DNA of 57,345 bases from positions 1 to 57,345 of the forward strand of contig JAGNHN010000018.1 of assembly GCA_018001695.1 (NCBI GenBank), in the 5' to 3' direction. This DNA is from Lentimicrobiaceae bacterium. Its GTDB lineage: Bacteria; Bacteroidota; Bacteroidia; Bacteroidales; JAGNHN01. Position 1 is the first letter of the stretch; each line of letters begins with the position of its first letter. The translations under genes were made by a program, and so were the position numbers. Below, piece by piece: positions 1-9,263 of this stretch. The notes beneath the pieces are model-generated. The model worked only from the letters and a program-made list of their open reading frames with translations, ran no database searches and had not been told where the DNA came from.

Positions 1-733
1 TGACGTCGTCTTCGAGGCGGGTAACACCGGCGATAGCTACGTGGGAAGAGATCAGGCAGCGTTCCCCGATCACGGTATCGTGACCTACCTGGACGTGGTT
101 GTCCAGCTTGCAGTGGTTTCCGATAGTAGTATCCCCTGAAACGCCTTTATCAATGGTACAACAGGCACCGATCTCCACGTGATCACCGATTACCACACGG
201 CCACAGGACTCCAGCTTATCGAACCTGTCCGGGCGGCGTTTGAAATAAAAGGCATCTGCACCAATCACAGATCCCGAGTGAATGATCACATTGTCACCAA
301 TCACACAGTGGTCATAAATCGTCACATTGGGATGTATGATGCAGTTCTTTCCAATTCTCACATCCGGCCCTACCACGGCTCCGGGCTGAATATGCGTTCC
401 TTCTCCGATCTCAGCCCGGGGGTCAACCATGTCCCAGGAAGGCTGAAAAGCACGGAAACGGCGTACCAGACTGACATAGTCGCGGAAAGGATCGTCGGAA
501 TACAAGAGACACTTGCCATCCGGGCTGGCCACTTCCTGGTTGATGATAATAACTGAGGCCGCAGACCGGAGTACCTTGTCATAATATTTGGGGTGGTCGA
601 CAAACGTCAGGTCACCGGGTACCACCATATGGATCTCATTGAGTCCGCTTACCATAAATGCAGGATCCCCCTGCAGGCGCGTGTTGGTCCATTCAACAAT
701 TTGCTGGACTGATACAGGAAATTGGAGCTTCAT
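1..733 (-). CDS. LpxD-like UDP-3-O-acylglucosamine N-acyltransferase paralog (3' end outside window)
   Basis: I translated this frame directly. It is open from an ATG at 733-731 to the window edge (244 codons, no stop) and is the second LpxD-type gene in the window. Residues 1-100 resemble the N-terminal uridine-binding domain of LpxD. From about residue 105 the left-handed beta-helix hexapeptides begin (AEIGEG, VRIGKN, CVIGDN, VEIGAC). The motif VQVGHDTVIG puts a His at residue 218, the position of the LpxD catalytic base. LpxD N-acylates UDP-3-O-acylglucosamine in lipid A synthesis. It starts 23 bp after efp on the same strand, so it is probably co-transcribed with it. Because a more canonical lpxD lies at 4592-5635, this copy may use a different acyl chain or sugar; that is inference. 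Confidence 0.85.
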   Translation of the reverse strand, partial: MKLQFPVSVQQIVEWTNTRLQGDPAFMVSGLNEIHMVVPGDLTFVDHPKYYDKVLRSAASVIIINQEVASPDGKCLLYSDDPFRDYVSLVRRFRAFQPSWDMVDPRAEIGEGTHIQPGAVVGPDVRIGKNCIIHPNVTIYDHCVIGDNVIIHSGSVIGADAFYFKRRPDRFDKLESCGRVVIGDHVEIGACCTIDKGVSGDTTIGNHCKLDNHVQVGHDTVIGERCLISSHVAIAGVTRLEDDV

Positions 734-756
734 TTCGTAATAAGGATATGGTTCCG

Positions 757-1320
757 TTATTTGACGCGTTCCGCATATTCAAAGGTGCGAGTGTCTACCC
801 TGATACGGTCACCGGTATTGACAAACAATGGAACGTTAACGATGGCTCCGGTTTCCAGTGTGGCCGGTTTAAGGGTGTTGGTTGCTGTATCACCCTTCAT
901 TCCTGGCTCTGAGTATGTTATCTCTAGTTCAACAAATGGGGGGAGGTCGCAGGACATGGGTGTGTCATTTTCAGCATGGAACATGATCTCCACTTCCTGA
1001 CCGTCCTTCAGCAAACCGGGGGCGTTGATCATGTCTTCCTCCAATGTGATCTGTTCATAGGTCTCCAGGTGCATGAAATGATAACCCGATTCATCCTTAT
1101 AAAGGTACTGGTAAGGTCTGCGCTCAACCCTGACAATGGTGATTTTAGCACCTGCCGGAAAAGTGTTCTGCAATACCTTGCCTGTGGTCAGGCTCTTGAG
1201 TTTGGTTCTGACAAAGGCCGCTCCTTTGCCAGGTTTGACATGCTGAAACTCTACAATGGTGCACAGGTCATTGTTGTACTCGATACATAGCCCATTCCTG
1301 AAATCTGCTGTTGTAGCCAT
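757..1320 (-). CDS. efp: Translation elongation factor P
   Basis: This 187-residue protein has the normal EF-P length and three-barrel layout. The N-terminal KOW-like domain carries the loop VKPGKGAAF, whose tip lysine (K32) is the residue modified in many bacteria. The central and C-terminal OB domains follow, ending in the conserved [20 protein letters not shown] binds between the P and E sites of the ribosome and relieves stalling at polyproline stretches. A good Bacteroidota-type promoter lies just upstream at 1357-1387. The lpxD-like gene follows after 23 bp. Placement beside lipid A genes is, to my knowledge, common in this phylum. Confidence 0.97.
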   Translation of the reverse strand: MATTADFRNGLCIEYNNDLCTIVEFQHVKPGKGAAFVRTKLKSLTTGKVLQNTFPAGAKITIVRVERRPYQYLYKDESGYHFMHLETYEQITLEEDMINAPGLLKDGQEVEIMFHAENDTPMSCDLPPFVELEITYSEPGMKGDTATNTLKPATLETGAIVNVPLFVNTGDRIRVDTRTFEYAERVK

Positions 1321-1356
1321 AGAAAAATGAATATGAAGTATTTACAAAAGGCGGGG

Positions 1357-1387
1357 CAAAGGTAAGCTAAAAATGTGAAGCAAACAA
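1357..1387 (-). promoter_or_regulatory. Bacteroidota-type promoter for efp
   Basis: On the minus strand TACCTTTG (1364 down to 1357) matches the -7 consensus TAnnTTTG exactly. A TTG (1387 down to 1385) lies 20 bp upstream, matching the -33 element. Transcription would begin near 1352, about 30 nt before the efp start codon. Confidence 0.6.
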
Positions 1388-1400
1388 TCCTGGGTAGTAG

Positions 1401-1459
1401 ATTAGGAATTAGGAATTAGGGATTAGGAATTAAGAATTATGAATTGCGAATTACGAATC
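1401..1459. repeat. Degenerate AATTAGG-type tandem repeat
   Basis: Four to five copies of a 7-8 nt unit (ATTAGGA, ATTAGGG) run from 1401 to about 1435, then decay through AAGAATTATGAATTGCGAATT-like steps. The same unit brackets the four-helix-bundle gene at 29.9-30.3 kb. No gene is present inside this copy. Confidence 0.7.
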
Positions 1460-1691
1460 AATGGTCAATTGTTAATGTGTTTATTAAGAATGATATATGA
1501 ATTTATTTTCTTGTGAAAGAGGTCTATTAATACTGAGTTTAATTGGTATTGTAGTTTTATAATATTAAATTATAAAATAGAAAAAAGATTGATAAAGTAG
1601 TTTGTAATCAATATATTAAAAGGAAAAAACTTTGTAAATGATAATCATTTCTGTTGAAAGACAATATGGTCTTTAGTTTCTTGGGCACAGA
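1460..1691. other. AT-rich intergenic region between ABC ATPase and efp
   Basis: The whole gap without a gene is 1321-1691. Besides the efp promoter and the AATTAGG-type repeat, this AT-rich part holds a perfect inverted repeat at 1555-1577 (arms TTTTATAAT and ATTATAAAA, loop ATTAA) and a 15-bp palindrome at 1636-1650. No coding frame with recognisable content was found. Confidence 0.6.
1636..1650. promoter_or_regulatory. 15-bp palindrome resembling a Fur-box core
   Basis: AAATGATAATCATTT has 7-bp arms around a central A and contains the core AATGATAATCATT of the classical Fur consensus. It lies about 315 bp upstream of efp and just beyond the stop of the ABC ATPase gene, so no iron gene is obviously controlled. 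It could be a chance palindrome in AT-rich DNA. Confidence 0.3.
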
Positions 1692-2315
1692 TTATGTTTT
1701 ATATTGATGAATGTCAATATGTTCCTGGCAGTGACGGATTTCATCTTCCATGTGATTGGAGCTTATGATCACCAGGCGGTTGTTTCTGTATTGATTCAAC
1801 AGCTCATCAAACCATGCCCTGCCGGCAGCATCGAGGTTCATGCAGGGCTCATCCAAAAGCATAACATCTGTATTGCTCAGAATGGCCAAAGCTTGCCTGA
1901 CTCGTTGCTTCATGCCGGAGCTGAAGTAGCGTAATGGCTTGTTCTTATGCTTGTCCAGCTGACAAAGTGCGATGATATCCTCGTCCCTCAGGCCCGGGAG
2001 AAAATCCTTAAAACGGCGCTGAAACGCGATGCTTTCGCGCAGGCTGAACTCCCAGATCAGGTCCTGGTATGGCAACCCCAAGCTGATATACCGGTAAACT
2101 TTATCGACAGGAATGCTCTGATTATCTCTGCTGTAAGTGATGTTTCCTGCCGTGGCCTGCATACTGCCGTTGATCACCTGCAGCAGGGTAGATTTACCGG
2201 ATCCGTTGGCGCCCAGGATCGCATAAGCCTTGCCTGAATGAAAGGTATAATCAAGGTTGCGGAAAATCCATTCCTGGTTGAATTTCTTGCCGGCCTGCCG
2301 AAGGATGATCTGCAT
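1692..2315 (-). CDS. ABC transporter ATP-binding protein in the lipid A cluster
   Basis: This is a stand-alone ABC nucleotide-binding domain of 207 residues with Walker A GANGSGKST, signature YFSSGMKQR and Walker B VMLLDEP, followed by the switch His in SSNH. I chose the ATG at 2315. An in-frame ATG at 2348 exists but would overlap lpxA by 20 bp. No permease is adjacent, so its membrane partner is unknown. Its place directly after lpxA, 13 bp from the lpxA stop, suggests co-expression with lipid A genes and a role in envelope export, but the substrate cannot be told from the sequence. Confidence 0.9.
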   Translation of the reverse strand: MQIILRQAGKKFNQEWIFRNLDYTFHSGKAYAILGANGSGKSTLLQVINGSMQATAGNITYSRDNQSIPVDKVYRYISLGLPYQDLIWEFSLRESIAFQRRFKDFLPGLRDEDIIALCQLDKHKNKPLRYFSSGMKQRVRQALAILSNTDVMLLDEPCMNLDAAGRAWFDELLNQYRNNRLVIISSNHMEDEIRHCQEHIDIHQYKT

Positions 2316-2328
2316 GTCATGCGCGTTC

Positions 2329-3117
2329 TCAGGAATACATGCCGGCATAACCCCTCATGATGCCGCGCTTGGAGCGACTGATGAAAGCCAGAATGTCATC
2401 CCTTTCCGGTGTTGCCGGCAACTCGGCTTCAATGATCTGAACAGCCTGCGTGACATTGTATCCTTTCACATAAAGGATGCGGTAAATATCCTGAACCTGG
2501 TTGATTTGTTCCGGTGTAAACCCACGACGGCGCAAACCAATGCTGTTGATCCCAACATAAGACAAGGGCTCACGGGCAGCTTTTACAAAAGGAGGTACAT
2601 CCTTGCGAACCAGGGCGCCACCAGAAATCATGGTGTGGGTGCCGATATGAACAAACTGATGCACAGCGGCCAGTCCGCCCACAATGGCCCAGTCTTCTAT
2701 GGTGATATGCCCGGCCAGCGTGGCTGCATTGGCAAGAATGACATTGTTGCCGATGATACAGTCGTGCGCAACATGCACATACGCCATCAGCAGGCAGTTG
2801 TTGCCAATCACCGTCTCGTTGTTGGCCTTGGTGCCCCGGTTGATGGTGACAAACTCACGTATGGTCACATTGTCTCCGATACGGACAAGGGTCTCCTCGC
2901 CTGCGAACTTCAGATCCTGCGGTATGGCCGCCACCACAGCACCGGGAAAGATCTTACAGTTTTTGCCTATGCGGGCACCTTCCATGATCGTGACATTGGA
3001 GCCAATCCAGGTGCCTTCTCCAATCTCGACGTTTTTTTCAATGTTGACAAAGGGCTCAATGACCACATTTTTGGCCACCCTGGCCTGGGGATTCACATAA
3101 GCAAGCGGTTGGTTCAT
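2329..3117 (-). CDS. lpxA: UDP-N-acetylglucosamine O-acyltransferase
   Basis: This 262-residue protein has the usual LpxA length. A left-handed beta-helix of hexapeptide repeats (IGEGTW, IGSNVT, IGKNCK, IGDNVT, IGNNCL) covers residues 1-185, followed by the helical C-terminal domain. The catalytic His is seen at residue 118 in VHVAHDCIIG, equivalent to His125 of the E. coli enzyme. It catalyses the first lipid A step, transfer of 3-hydroxyacyl from ACP to UDP-GlcNAc in the cytoplasm. It lies 17 bp after lpxC-fabZ on the same strand. The C-terminus RSKRGIMRGY is typical of Bacteroidota LpxA. Confidence 0.97.
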   Translation of the reverse strand: MNQPLAYVNPQARVAKNVVIEPFVNIEKNVEIGEGTWIGSNVTIMEGARIGKNCKIFPGAVVAAIPQDLKFAGEETLVRIGDNVTIREFVTINRGTKANNETVIGNNCLLMAYVHVAHDCIIGNNVILANAATLAGHITIEDWAIVGGLAAVHQFVHIGTHTMISGGALVRKDVPPFVKAAREPLSYVGINSIGLRRRGFTPEQINQVQDIYRILYVKGYNVTQAVQIIEAELPATPERDDILAFISRSKRGIMRGYAGMYS

Positions 3118-3134
3118 CGGTCTATCTCTGTGCG

Positions 3135-4532
3135 TTAAGCATTAGGTTTGCGTACGATCTGAGCCAGCAGTTCGGCTTCCATGACAACCTTGTCTCCGAC
3201 ATAAGCCTTGCCCTCCATATGGCAGATACCCCTGCGGATGGGCGCCAGTAAATGCAGTTCAAATACCAGGGTGTCACCGGGTACTACCTTGTTGCGGAAA
3301 CGTACTTTGTCAATCTTGAGAAAATAGGTGATGTAGTTTTCCGGATCCGGGATGGTCGATAAAACCAGCATACCGCCGGTTTGTGCCATGGCTTCCACCT
3401 GCAATACGCCAGGCATGACAGGCTCATCCGGGAAATGTCCTACAAAAAAGTCTTCATTCATCGTGACATTCTTGAGGCCAACCACATGATGGTCGCTGAT
3501 CTCTAAAATTTTATCGATCAACAGGAAGGGTGGACGGTGGGGCAGTATCCGACGTATCTGATTGATGTCAAATACCGGTGGCTTGTTAAGATCCCATTGT
3601 ATACCCTTGTTCTCCTTTTCTTCCTGCTGCATCTGCCTGCGGATCAAACGTGCAAACTCAACATTGCTGTAATGCCCTGGCCGGTTGGCAATAATATGTC
3701 CCTTGAGAGGTTTGCCAACCAGGGCCAGATCTCCTACCACGTCCAGCAGCTTATGCCGTGCCGGCTCATTGTTAAAATACAGATCAATGTTATTCAGTAT
3801 ACCTTCTTCTTTAACCGCAACACTGGGTTTGTTGAAGAGCTGAGCGAGCTTGTCAAGCTCCTGCTGGGTCATCATACGGTTCACAAAGACGATGGCATTG
3901 CTCATGTCTCCGCCCTTGATGAGGTTATTGTGCAGCAAATACTCCAGTTCATGCAGGAAGACAAATGTCCGACAGGGGCCTATTTCGACCGGGAAATCCT
4001 TGATGTGATGCAAACGGGCATGTTGTGTTCCCAGGACCCTGGACTCAAAATCAATCATTACCGATAATTCATACTGCTCAGATGGAAATGCGAACATCTC
4101 CACTTTCTTTTCAGGGTATGAATAAGTGATGTGCGACTTGATCTCATAGTATTCACGAGGGGCTTCCTGGGCCTTCCTGCCTACAGCCTGAATGGCTTCC
4201 AGGTAGAAACGCGCACTGCCATCAAGAATAGGGGTCTCAGGCCCGTCTACCTCGATCAGTGCATTGTCGATCTGCAAACCTGTCAAGGCGGCCAGGCAGT
4301 GCTCCACTGTGCTTACCCTTGCTCCGTTTTTTTCGATCGTTGTACCACGCGATGTGTCAACGACATTATCGACATCGGCATCGATAACAGGTCGCCCTTC
4401 CAGATCGGTTCTGCAAAACTTGAAACCATGCCCCTCCGGTGCTGGCTGAATGACGAGATTGACCTCTTTGCCTGTATGAAGCCCTGTTCCCTGTAAGCGA
4501 ACAGGACCTGCTAACGTATGTTGTTTTTCCAT
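3135..4532 (-). CDS. lpxC-fabZ: Bifunctional LpxC deacetylase / FabZ dehydratase
   Basis: This 465-residue fusion has two enzymes in one chain. Residues 1-300 are LpxC, the Zn-dependent UDP-3-O-acyl-GlcNAc deacetylase that commits the cell to lipid A. Metal ligands are visible as H78 (STVEHCLAAL), H260 and D264 (ARHKLLDVVGD). Residues 315-460 are FabZ, 3-hydroxyacyl-ACP dehydratase, with the hot-dog-fold active site GHFPDEPVMPGVLQVEAMAQ (H366, E380). The fusion is known in Bacteroidota and couples lipid A and fatty-acid synthesis, which compete for 3-hydroxyacyl-ACP. I chose the ATG at 4532 (MEKQHTLAG); another lies 12 nt upstream. Confidence 0.96.
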   Translation of the reverse strand: MEKQHTLAGPVRLQGTGLHTGKEVNLVIQPAPEGHGFKFCRTDLEGRPVIDADVDNVVDTSRGTTIEKNGARVSTVEHCLAALTGLQIDNALIEVDGPETPILDGSARFYLEAIQAVGRKAQEAPREYYEIKSHITYSYPEKKVEMFAFPSEQYELSVMIDFESRVLGTQHARLHHIKDFPVEIGPCRTFVFLHELEYLLHNNLIKGGDMSNAIVFVNRMMTQQELDKLAQLFNKPSVAVKEEGILNNIDLYFNNEPARHKLLDVVGDLALVGKPLKGHIIANRPGHYSNVEFARLIRRQMQQEEKENKGIQWDLNKPPVFDINQIRRILPHRPPFLLIDKILEISDHHVVGLKNVTMNEDFFVGHFPDEPVMPGVLQVEAMAQTGGMLVLSTIPDPENYITYFLKIDKVRFRNKVVPGDTLVFELHLLAPIRRGICHMEGKAYVGDKVVMEAELLAQIVRKPNA

Positions 4533-4591
4533 CTTGAGATGCAAAAATAAGGAAATGAATGAATTGTCAGTGCTTAGCTGTCAAGCCGGTA

Positions 4592-5635
4592 TTATTCTTT
4601 ATCCCGCATCAACTCATTAAGCCTTGCTTCCAATGCATCCAGCCTGTCGATGTGCTTCGACAGATTTCGGAAATGAATATAGGCTTTGCGGTATTCTGTC
4701 AGGTCGAACGAGGGGCTTCCCATCTGGAGGCTGCCTTCTTTGCGGACGGCCGAAGAGATGCCGGATTGTGCAGCAATCTTTACATTGTCCGCAACCGTGA
4801 TATGACCCGTGATGCCAACCTGTCCGGCAATCATGCAGTTACGGCCCACCTTGGTCGATCCGGCGATGCCGCTCTGGGCCGCCATGACGGTGTTTTCACC
4901 TATCTCAACATTGTGCGCTACCTGGATGAGGTTGTCCAGCTTTACACCGCGCCGGATGATGGTACTACCCAGTGTGGCCCTGTCAATAGCACTATTGGCG
5001 CCAATCTCGACATCGTCTTCAATCACGACATTCCCGATTTGCGGCACCTTACGGTATTGCTCTCCCTGCGCCGGTGCAAAGCCGAAACCATCGGCCCCAA
5101 CCACCGTGCCGGCATGCAAGGTGCAACGTGCGCCAATCCGGCAGTCAGCATAGACTTTCACTCCCGGATGCAGGCTAGTTCCCGATCCAACCACCACACG
5201 ATCACCGACATACACTTGTGGATAGATGCGGGCACCGCTGCCAATTTTCGCATTAGCTCCAACAAAAGAAAATTCTCCGATGTAAACCCCATCCTCAACT
5301 GTCGCATCCGGATGTACATAAGCCAATGGGCTGATACCGGCTGAAAGCAGGCTTTGCTGGTGGTAAGCCTCCAGCAGGGTGGCAAAAGCAAGGTAAGCAT
5401 CCTGCACCCTGATCAGGGTGCAGGACAAGGCCTGCTCCGGCTGAAAAGTGTGGTTGACCAGTACCACTGAAGATCGTGTGCTGTATATATAAGACGTGTA
5501 TTTTGGATTGGCCAGAAAGGAGAGGGCACCTTCTTCACCTTCTTCTATCCGGGCAAGTCGGTATACTTCTACCTCAGGATTACCGGTGACGACCCCGCCA
5601 ACGAGGGCAGCAATGTCTTTGGCTTTAAATTTCAT
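4592..5635 (-). CDS. lpxD: UDP-3-O-(3-hydroxyacyl)glucosamine N-acyltransferase
   Basis: This 347-residue LpxD has an N-terminal uridine-binding domain (residues 1-100), a long beta-helix of hexapeptide repeats (about 105-315) and a C-terminal helix ([14 protein letters not shown]). The catalytic His is H241 in [12 protein letters not shown], and ADGFGFAP is the LpxD substrate loop. The reading frame extends upstream to 5752, but similarity starts at [14 protein letters not shown], so the ATG at 5635 was chosen. It adds the second acyl chain in lipid A synthesis. It is the first lpx gene of the minus-strand cluster, 59 bp before lpxC-fabZ. Confidence 0.96.
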   Translation of the reverse strand: MKFKAKDIAALVGGVVTGNPEVEVYRLARIEEGEEGALSFLANPKYTSYIYSTRSSVVLVNHTFQPEQALSCTLIRVQDAYLAFATLLEAYHQQSLLSAGISPLAYVHPDATVEDGVYIGEFSFVGANAKIGSGARIYPQVYVGDRVVVGSGTSLHPGVKVYADCRIGARCTLHAGTVVGADGFGFAPAQGEQYRKVPQIGNVVIEDDVEIGANSAIDRATLGSTIIRRGVKLDNLIQVAHNVEIGENTVMAAQSGIAGSTKVGRNCMIAGQVGITGHITVADNVKIAAQSGISSAVRKEGSLQMGSPSFDLTEYRKAYIHFRNLSKHIDRLDALEARLNELMRDKE

Positions 5636-5845
5636 TCTTATGGTATTACTTGACAATGAATGCCTTGCCTCTAAGCAGGGTGGCAGATCTCCACTTTTCA
5701 TTGGGCCCCGAAAGATAGGTAAAAAAAGTGCTGAATGCTGCATGTCCCTCATGCTTCACCCATTGCCCGGTTGATGAATCACCGGCTTGATAACCGCTTT
5801 CGTGCAGCAGACGGTTTTTTGGCTACCGCTGCTTTCTCTTCATTA

Positions 5846-7159
5846 TCAAGATAAATCAAGCTCCTTGGGATAGCTCAGAAAATATTTAGTGACCTTATGG
5901 CTCAACACGGAGATGTTGATCTGATCAGAGGCCTCGGCGATATCCACCAGTTTACCATCACGGTAAAGAAGCCAGATCCTGTCTTCCTCCGGGTTGTATG
6001 CGTTATTGGCAATCTCCCCGGTAAATACCATCATTCCCCCCAATCCGGCGTCCAGTCCAAAATGTTGTTCCACCTTGCGCCGGAGACGGCACAGACTTTC
6101 TTCATCCGCAGGCTGTCCGGCTATTTCGGTCCTGAAAAGCTGCCGGTTCACCAGGCGGCGGCTTAAGACAGACAGCAAGGGATCATGATGATCCTGCCAT
6201 ACCTTGATGGAAGTGAAAATGTCGAAATCATCCAATCGGGCAAACGTATCCAGCAGATCAGGCTTTTCCTGAAAGTCGGTAGCATGACAAGTGCAACTTA
6301 GAAACCGCATCAGCGCAGGTGTGGCAAAAAGCGGTTCTCCTGCAGCGCTCAGCATTTGTGCCCGCCGAAGTATGTGGATCAGCAGTTGCTCGGCTCCCAG
6401 CACGGTGCGGTGAAGGTAAACCTGCCAGTACATCAGCCTGCGTGCGATGATAAATTTCTCAATTGAGTATATGCCCTTGGCCTCGGCTACCAATTCATCC
6501 TCAGCCACCTCCAACATATTGATAATACGATCCGAATTGATCACTCCCTCCGACACGCCAGTGAAAAAACTGTCGCGTTTCAGGTAATCCAGCCGGTCCA
6601 TATCCAGTTGACTGGCCACCATCTTGTGCAGGAAGCGCTTGTGATAATGCCCGCGAAAGATGGCCATGGCGATTTCCAGCTTCCCTCCGCTCTCAAAGTT
6701 CATTCTCCGTATAAAGAGATCCGAAAGGTCCTCATGATCCATCCCCTGCACAATAGAATGCTCGAGGGCATGTGAAAAGGGACCGTGCCCTATATCATGC
6801 AGCAAAATCGCAAGGGCAGCACCCTCCGCCTCCTCAGGGGAAATATCATGCCCCTTGTTACGCAATACCTGGATGGCTTGCAGCATAAGGTGCATGGCAC
6901 CCAGGGCATGATGAAAACGGGTATGCAGGGCCCCGGGATAGACCAGATGGGTCAGCCCCAGTTGCTTGATCCGCCGCAGACGCTGAAAATAACGGTGCTC
7001 AAGGATATCGAAGAACAGATCTCCCGGAAGAGTGATGAAACCATGCACAGGATCGTTCAGGATCTTGCGCTTATTGAGGATGTTTGGGCTCACTTTGATA
7101 TAACTTTGCAAAACATGGCCATAGGCAGGAAATTCTCCCGCGAAGGCAATATTAACCAA
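5846..7159 (-). CDS. HD-domain phosphohydrolase (dNTPase/SpoT-like family)
   Basis: The protein has up to 437 residues. The conserved core begins at LNKRKILNDPVHGFI, typical of Bacteroidota HD proteins of the COG1078 type. Metal-binding signatures are TRFHHALGAMHLM and LLHDIGHGPFSHALEH. Proteins of this family hydrolyse nucleotides, but the substrate is not evident here. The ATG at 7159 gives about 22 extra residues and leaves only 77 bp to the divergent porX start. A GTG at 7093 just before the conserved core is an attractive alternative start. It is followed, after 210 bp, by lpxD; this order is recurrent in Bacteroidota. Confidence 0.9.
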   Translation of the reverse strand: MVNIAFAGEFPAYGHVLQSYIKVSPNILNKRKILNDPVHGFITLPGDLFFDILEHRYFQRLRRIKQLGLTHLVYPGALHTRFHHALGAMHLMLQAIQVLRNKGHDISPEEAEGAALAILLHDIGHGPFSHALEHSIVQGMDHEDLSDLFIRRMNFESGGKLEIAMAIFRGHYHKRFLHKMVASQLDMDRLDYLKRDSFFTGVSEGVINSDRIINMLEVAEDELVAEAKGIYSIEKFIIARRLMYWQVYLHRTVLGAEQLLIHILRRAQMLSAAGEPLFATPALMRFLSCTCHATDFQEKPDLLDTFARLDDFDIFTSIKVWQDHHDPLLSVLSRRLVNRQLFRTEIAGQPADEESLCRLRRKVEQHFGLDAGLGGMMVFTGEIANNAYNPEEDRIWLLYRDGKLVDIAEASDQINISVLSHKVTKYFLSYPKELDLS

Positions 7160-7236
7160 TATTACAACATTTATTAAGCAGGACCATGGCCGGAATTACC
7201 GGCATCCCTGAATATATTCACCCTAATACACCACGT

Positions 7237-8784
7237 ATGACCAATGCACACATCCTTTGGGTAGATGATGAAATAGACCTGCTTAAACCTCATATCCTCT
7301 TTTTGGAGCAGAAAGGATATCAGGTGTCGACCTCCAGCAATGGAGACGATGCGCTGGAGCTCCTTGATCAGGAAACCTTTGATATCATCTTCCTGGATGA
7401 AAATATGCCCGGCCTCACGGGTATCGAAACGCTGGAGAGAATCAAAAACCTGCAGCTCAACCTCCCCGTTGTCATGATTACCAAAAGCGAGGAAGAGAGC
7501 ATCATGGAGGATGCCATCGGATCCAATATCTCCGATTTCCTTATTAAACCGGTCAACCCTAACCAGATCCTGCTCTGTCTTAAGAAGAACCTCGAAAACC
7601 GTAAGCTTGTCAGGGAAAAGACAACAAGTGCTTATCAACAGGAATTCAGACAAATAGGAATGGAAATATCCTCCCGGCTTAACCATGCGGAATGGATGGA
7701 GATCTACCGGAAACTTGTTTATTGGGATCTGGAACTGGAGAAAAGCGGGGATGAAAGCATGAATGAGGTCTTGAAACTGCAGAAAGATGAAGCCAACAAG
7801 GTATTCAGCCGCTTCATCCAGGACCGTTATCTGAGTTGGTTACAAGGTACCCAGGAGCGACCGGTGCTTTCACATACACTACTTAAAGAGAAGGTGTTCC
7901 CACTGTTCAATGGAAAGCCGGTGTTTCTCTTTTTGGTGGATAACCTCCGTTTCGATCAATGGAAAACCTTGCAGCCTCTTATCGAACAGGATTTCCGCAT
8001 CACTGTCGAAGAGATGTATTACGCCATCCTGCCCACGACCACGCAGTATGCCCGCAACGCCCTGTTTTCAGGGCTGCTGCCATCAGAAATTGAAAAGAAG
8101 TACCCGAAATGGTGGTTGAATGAAGGCGATGAAGGGACCAAAAACCAATATGAAGGGGAATTGCTGGGCGAGTATCTCACCAGACACGGACACAGGCTTC
8201 GCACGTCTTACAATAAGATATTGAACATCACTGCAGGTAAGAAACTGCTGGACAACTTTGCCAACCTGATGACCAACGATTTCAATGTCATCGTATACAA
8301 TTTTGTAGATATGCTTTCCCATGCCAGGACCGAAATGGAGGTGATACGCGAGCTGGCGGAAGACGAGCCGGCCTACCGCAGCATTACGGAATCCTGGTTT
8401 GAACACAGTCCGCTGCGCGATATGATGCGCTTCCTGGCTGAAAAAGATGTGGAGGTTATTCTGACCACCGACCATGGATCCATCCAGGTGAAAGATCCCG
8501 TCAAGGTGATCGGAGATAAAGCCACCAACACCAACCTGCGCTACAAAACAGGTCGTTCACTGAGTTATGACAAGAATGAGGTCTTCGAGGTCTCCCGGCC
8601 TGAGCAGGCTTTTCTGCCTCGTACCAATGTCAGCAGTCAGTTTATCTTTTGCAGAGGAGATGACTTCTTCGCCTATCCCAATAACTTCAATTACTATGTG
8701 AAGTATTACCGCAATACTTTTCAGCACGGTGGCATTTCACTCGAGGAAATGCTGGTGCCCTTTGTCCGTTTGAGAAAGCGATAA
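7237..8784 (+). CDS. porX: PorX-type response regulator with PglZ/alkaline phosphatase domain
   Basis: Residues 1-120 form a CheY-like receiver with the acidic pocket VDDE and phospho-acceptor D54 (DIIFLDENMPG). A helical linker follows, and from about residue 200 there is a PglZ-type alkaline-phosphatase-superfamily domain with VDNLRFDQW, the nucleophile region PTTTQYARNALFSG and the metal site TTDHGS. This architecture is that of PorX, which works with the kinase PorY in T9SS regulation in Porphyromonas and Flavobacterium, and whose effector domain is a phosphodiesterase. The ATG at 7237 gives 515 residues, the family length; an upstream ATG at 7186 adds 17 unconserved residues. T9SS cargo at 32.6, 39.6 and 49 kb fits. 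Confidence 0.94.
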   Translation: MTNAHILWVDDEIDLLKPHILFLEQKGYQVSTSSNGDDALELLDQETFDIIFLDENMPGLTGIETLERIKNLQLNLPVVMITKSEEESIMEDAIGSNISDFLIKPVNPNQILLCLKKNLENRKLVREKTTSAYQQEFRQIGMEISSRLNHAEWMEIYRKLVYWDLELEKSGDESMNEVLKLQKDEANKVFSRFIQDRYLSWLQGTQERPVLSHTLLKEKVFPLFNGKPVFLFLVDNLRFDQWKTLQPLIEQDFRITVEEMYYAILPTTTQYARNALFSGLLPSEIEKKYPKWWLNEGDEGTKNQYEGELLGEYLTRHGHRLRTSYNKILNITAGKKLLDNFANLMTNDFNVIVYNFVDMLSHARTEMEVIRELAEDEPAYRSITESWFEHSPLRDMMRFLAEKDVEVILTTDHGSIQVKDPVKVIGDKATNTNLRYKTGRSLSYDKNEVFEVSRPEQAFLPRTNVSSQFIFCRGDDFFAYPNNFNYYVKYYRNTFQHGGISLEEMLVPFVRLRKR

Positions 8785-8801
8785 CCCAATACATTGACCT
8801 T

Positions 8802-9263
8802 ATGACGCATCCGGCATCTTTTGGGATCTTGCCCCTTGAAAACCAAGCGTTTTGTTCCGATGTACACGAGCTTGAAGCGCTGGCTGGACGCATCCTGGCA
8901 AGTAGTCAGGGACAGCATATTTTTGCATTGCAGGGTGCTATGGGTGCCGGCAAAACCACCTTTATCAAGGCACTATGTAAAAGTCTAGGGGTTACCGACA
9001 ATGTTACCAGCCCTACTTTTTCACTGGTAAATGAATACCGGGATGCTGTAGGGTCGCCTATATATCACTTTGATTTTTATAGGATTAAAAACATCCAGGA
9101 AGTGATGGATATGGGGTATGAGGACTATTTTTTCAGCGGTCATCGCTGTTTTCTGGAATGGCCCGAGCTGATACCGGAACTTTTGCCCACCAGTTTCGTA
9201 TACATAAAAATAGTTGTACAGGAAGATGAAGTCCGGCAGATAACCTGGGGCATCATGGGCTGA
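8802..9263 (+). CDS. tsaE: tRNA threonylcarbamoyladenosine biosynthesis ATPase TsaE
   Basis: This is a small 153-residue P-loop protein. The Walker A motif GAMGAGKTT (residues 45-53) is followed by the TsaE signatures VTSPTFSLVNEY, YHFDFYRI and FLEWPE. TsaE is the ATPase that assists TsaB/TsaC/TsaD in making t6A37 on ANN-decoding tRNAs. It lies 17 bp after porX, and its TGA stop at 9261-9263 overlaps the next ATG as TGATG, so the three genes form one transcription unit with likely translational coupling. Confidence 0.95.
   Translation: MTHPASFGILPLENQAFCSDVHELEALAGRILASSQGQHIFALQGAMGAGKTTFIKALCKSLGVTDNVTSPTFSLVNEYRDAVGSPIYHFDFYRIKNIQEVMDMGYEDYFFSGHRCFLEWPELIPELLPTSFVYIKIVVQEDEVRQITWGIMG

Noticed and set aside
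2257..3138. 293-codon plus-strand frame opposite lpxA
   Set aside because: The minus-strand LpxA has full-length family similarity and its catalytic His; the opposite frame has no recognisable content.
5636..5752. N-terminal extension of LpxD to the ATG at 5752
   Set aside because: The extra 39 residues show no LpxD similarity; the family start [11 protein letters not shown] matches the ATG at 5635.
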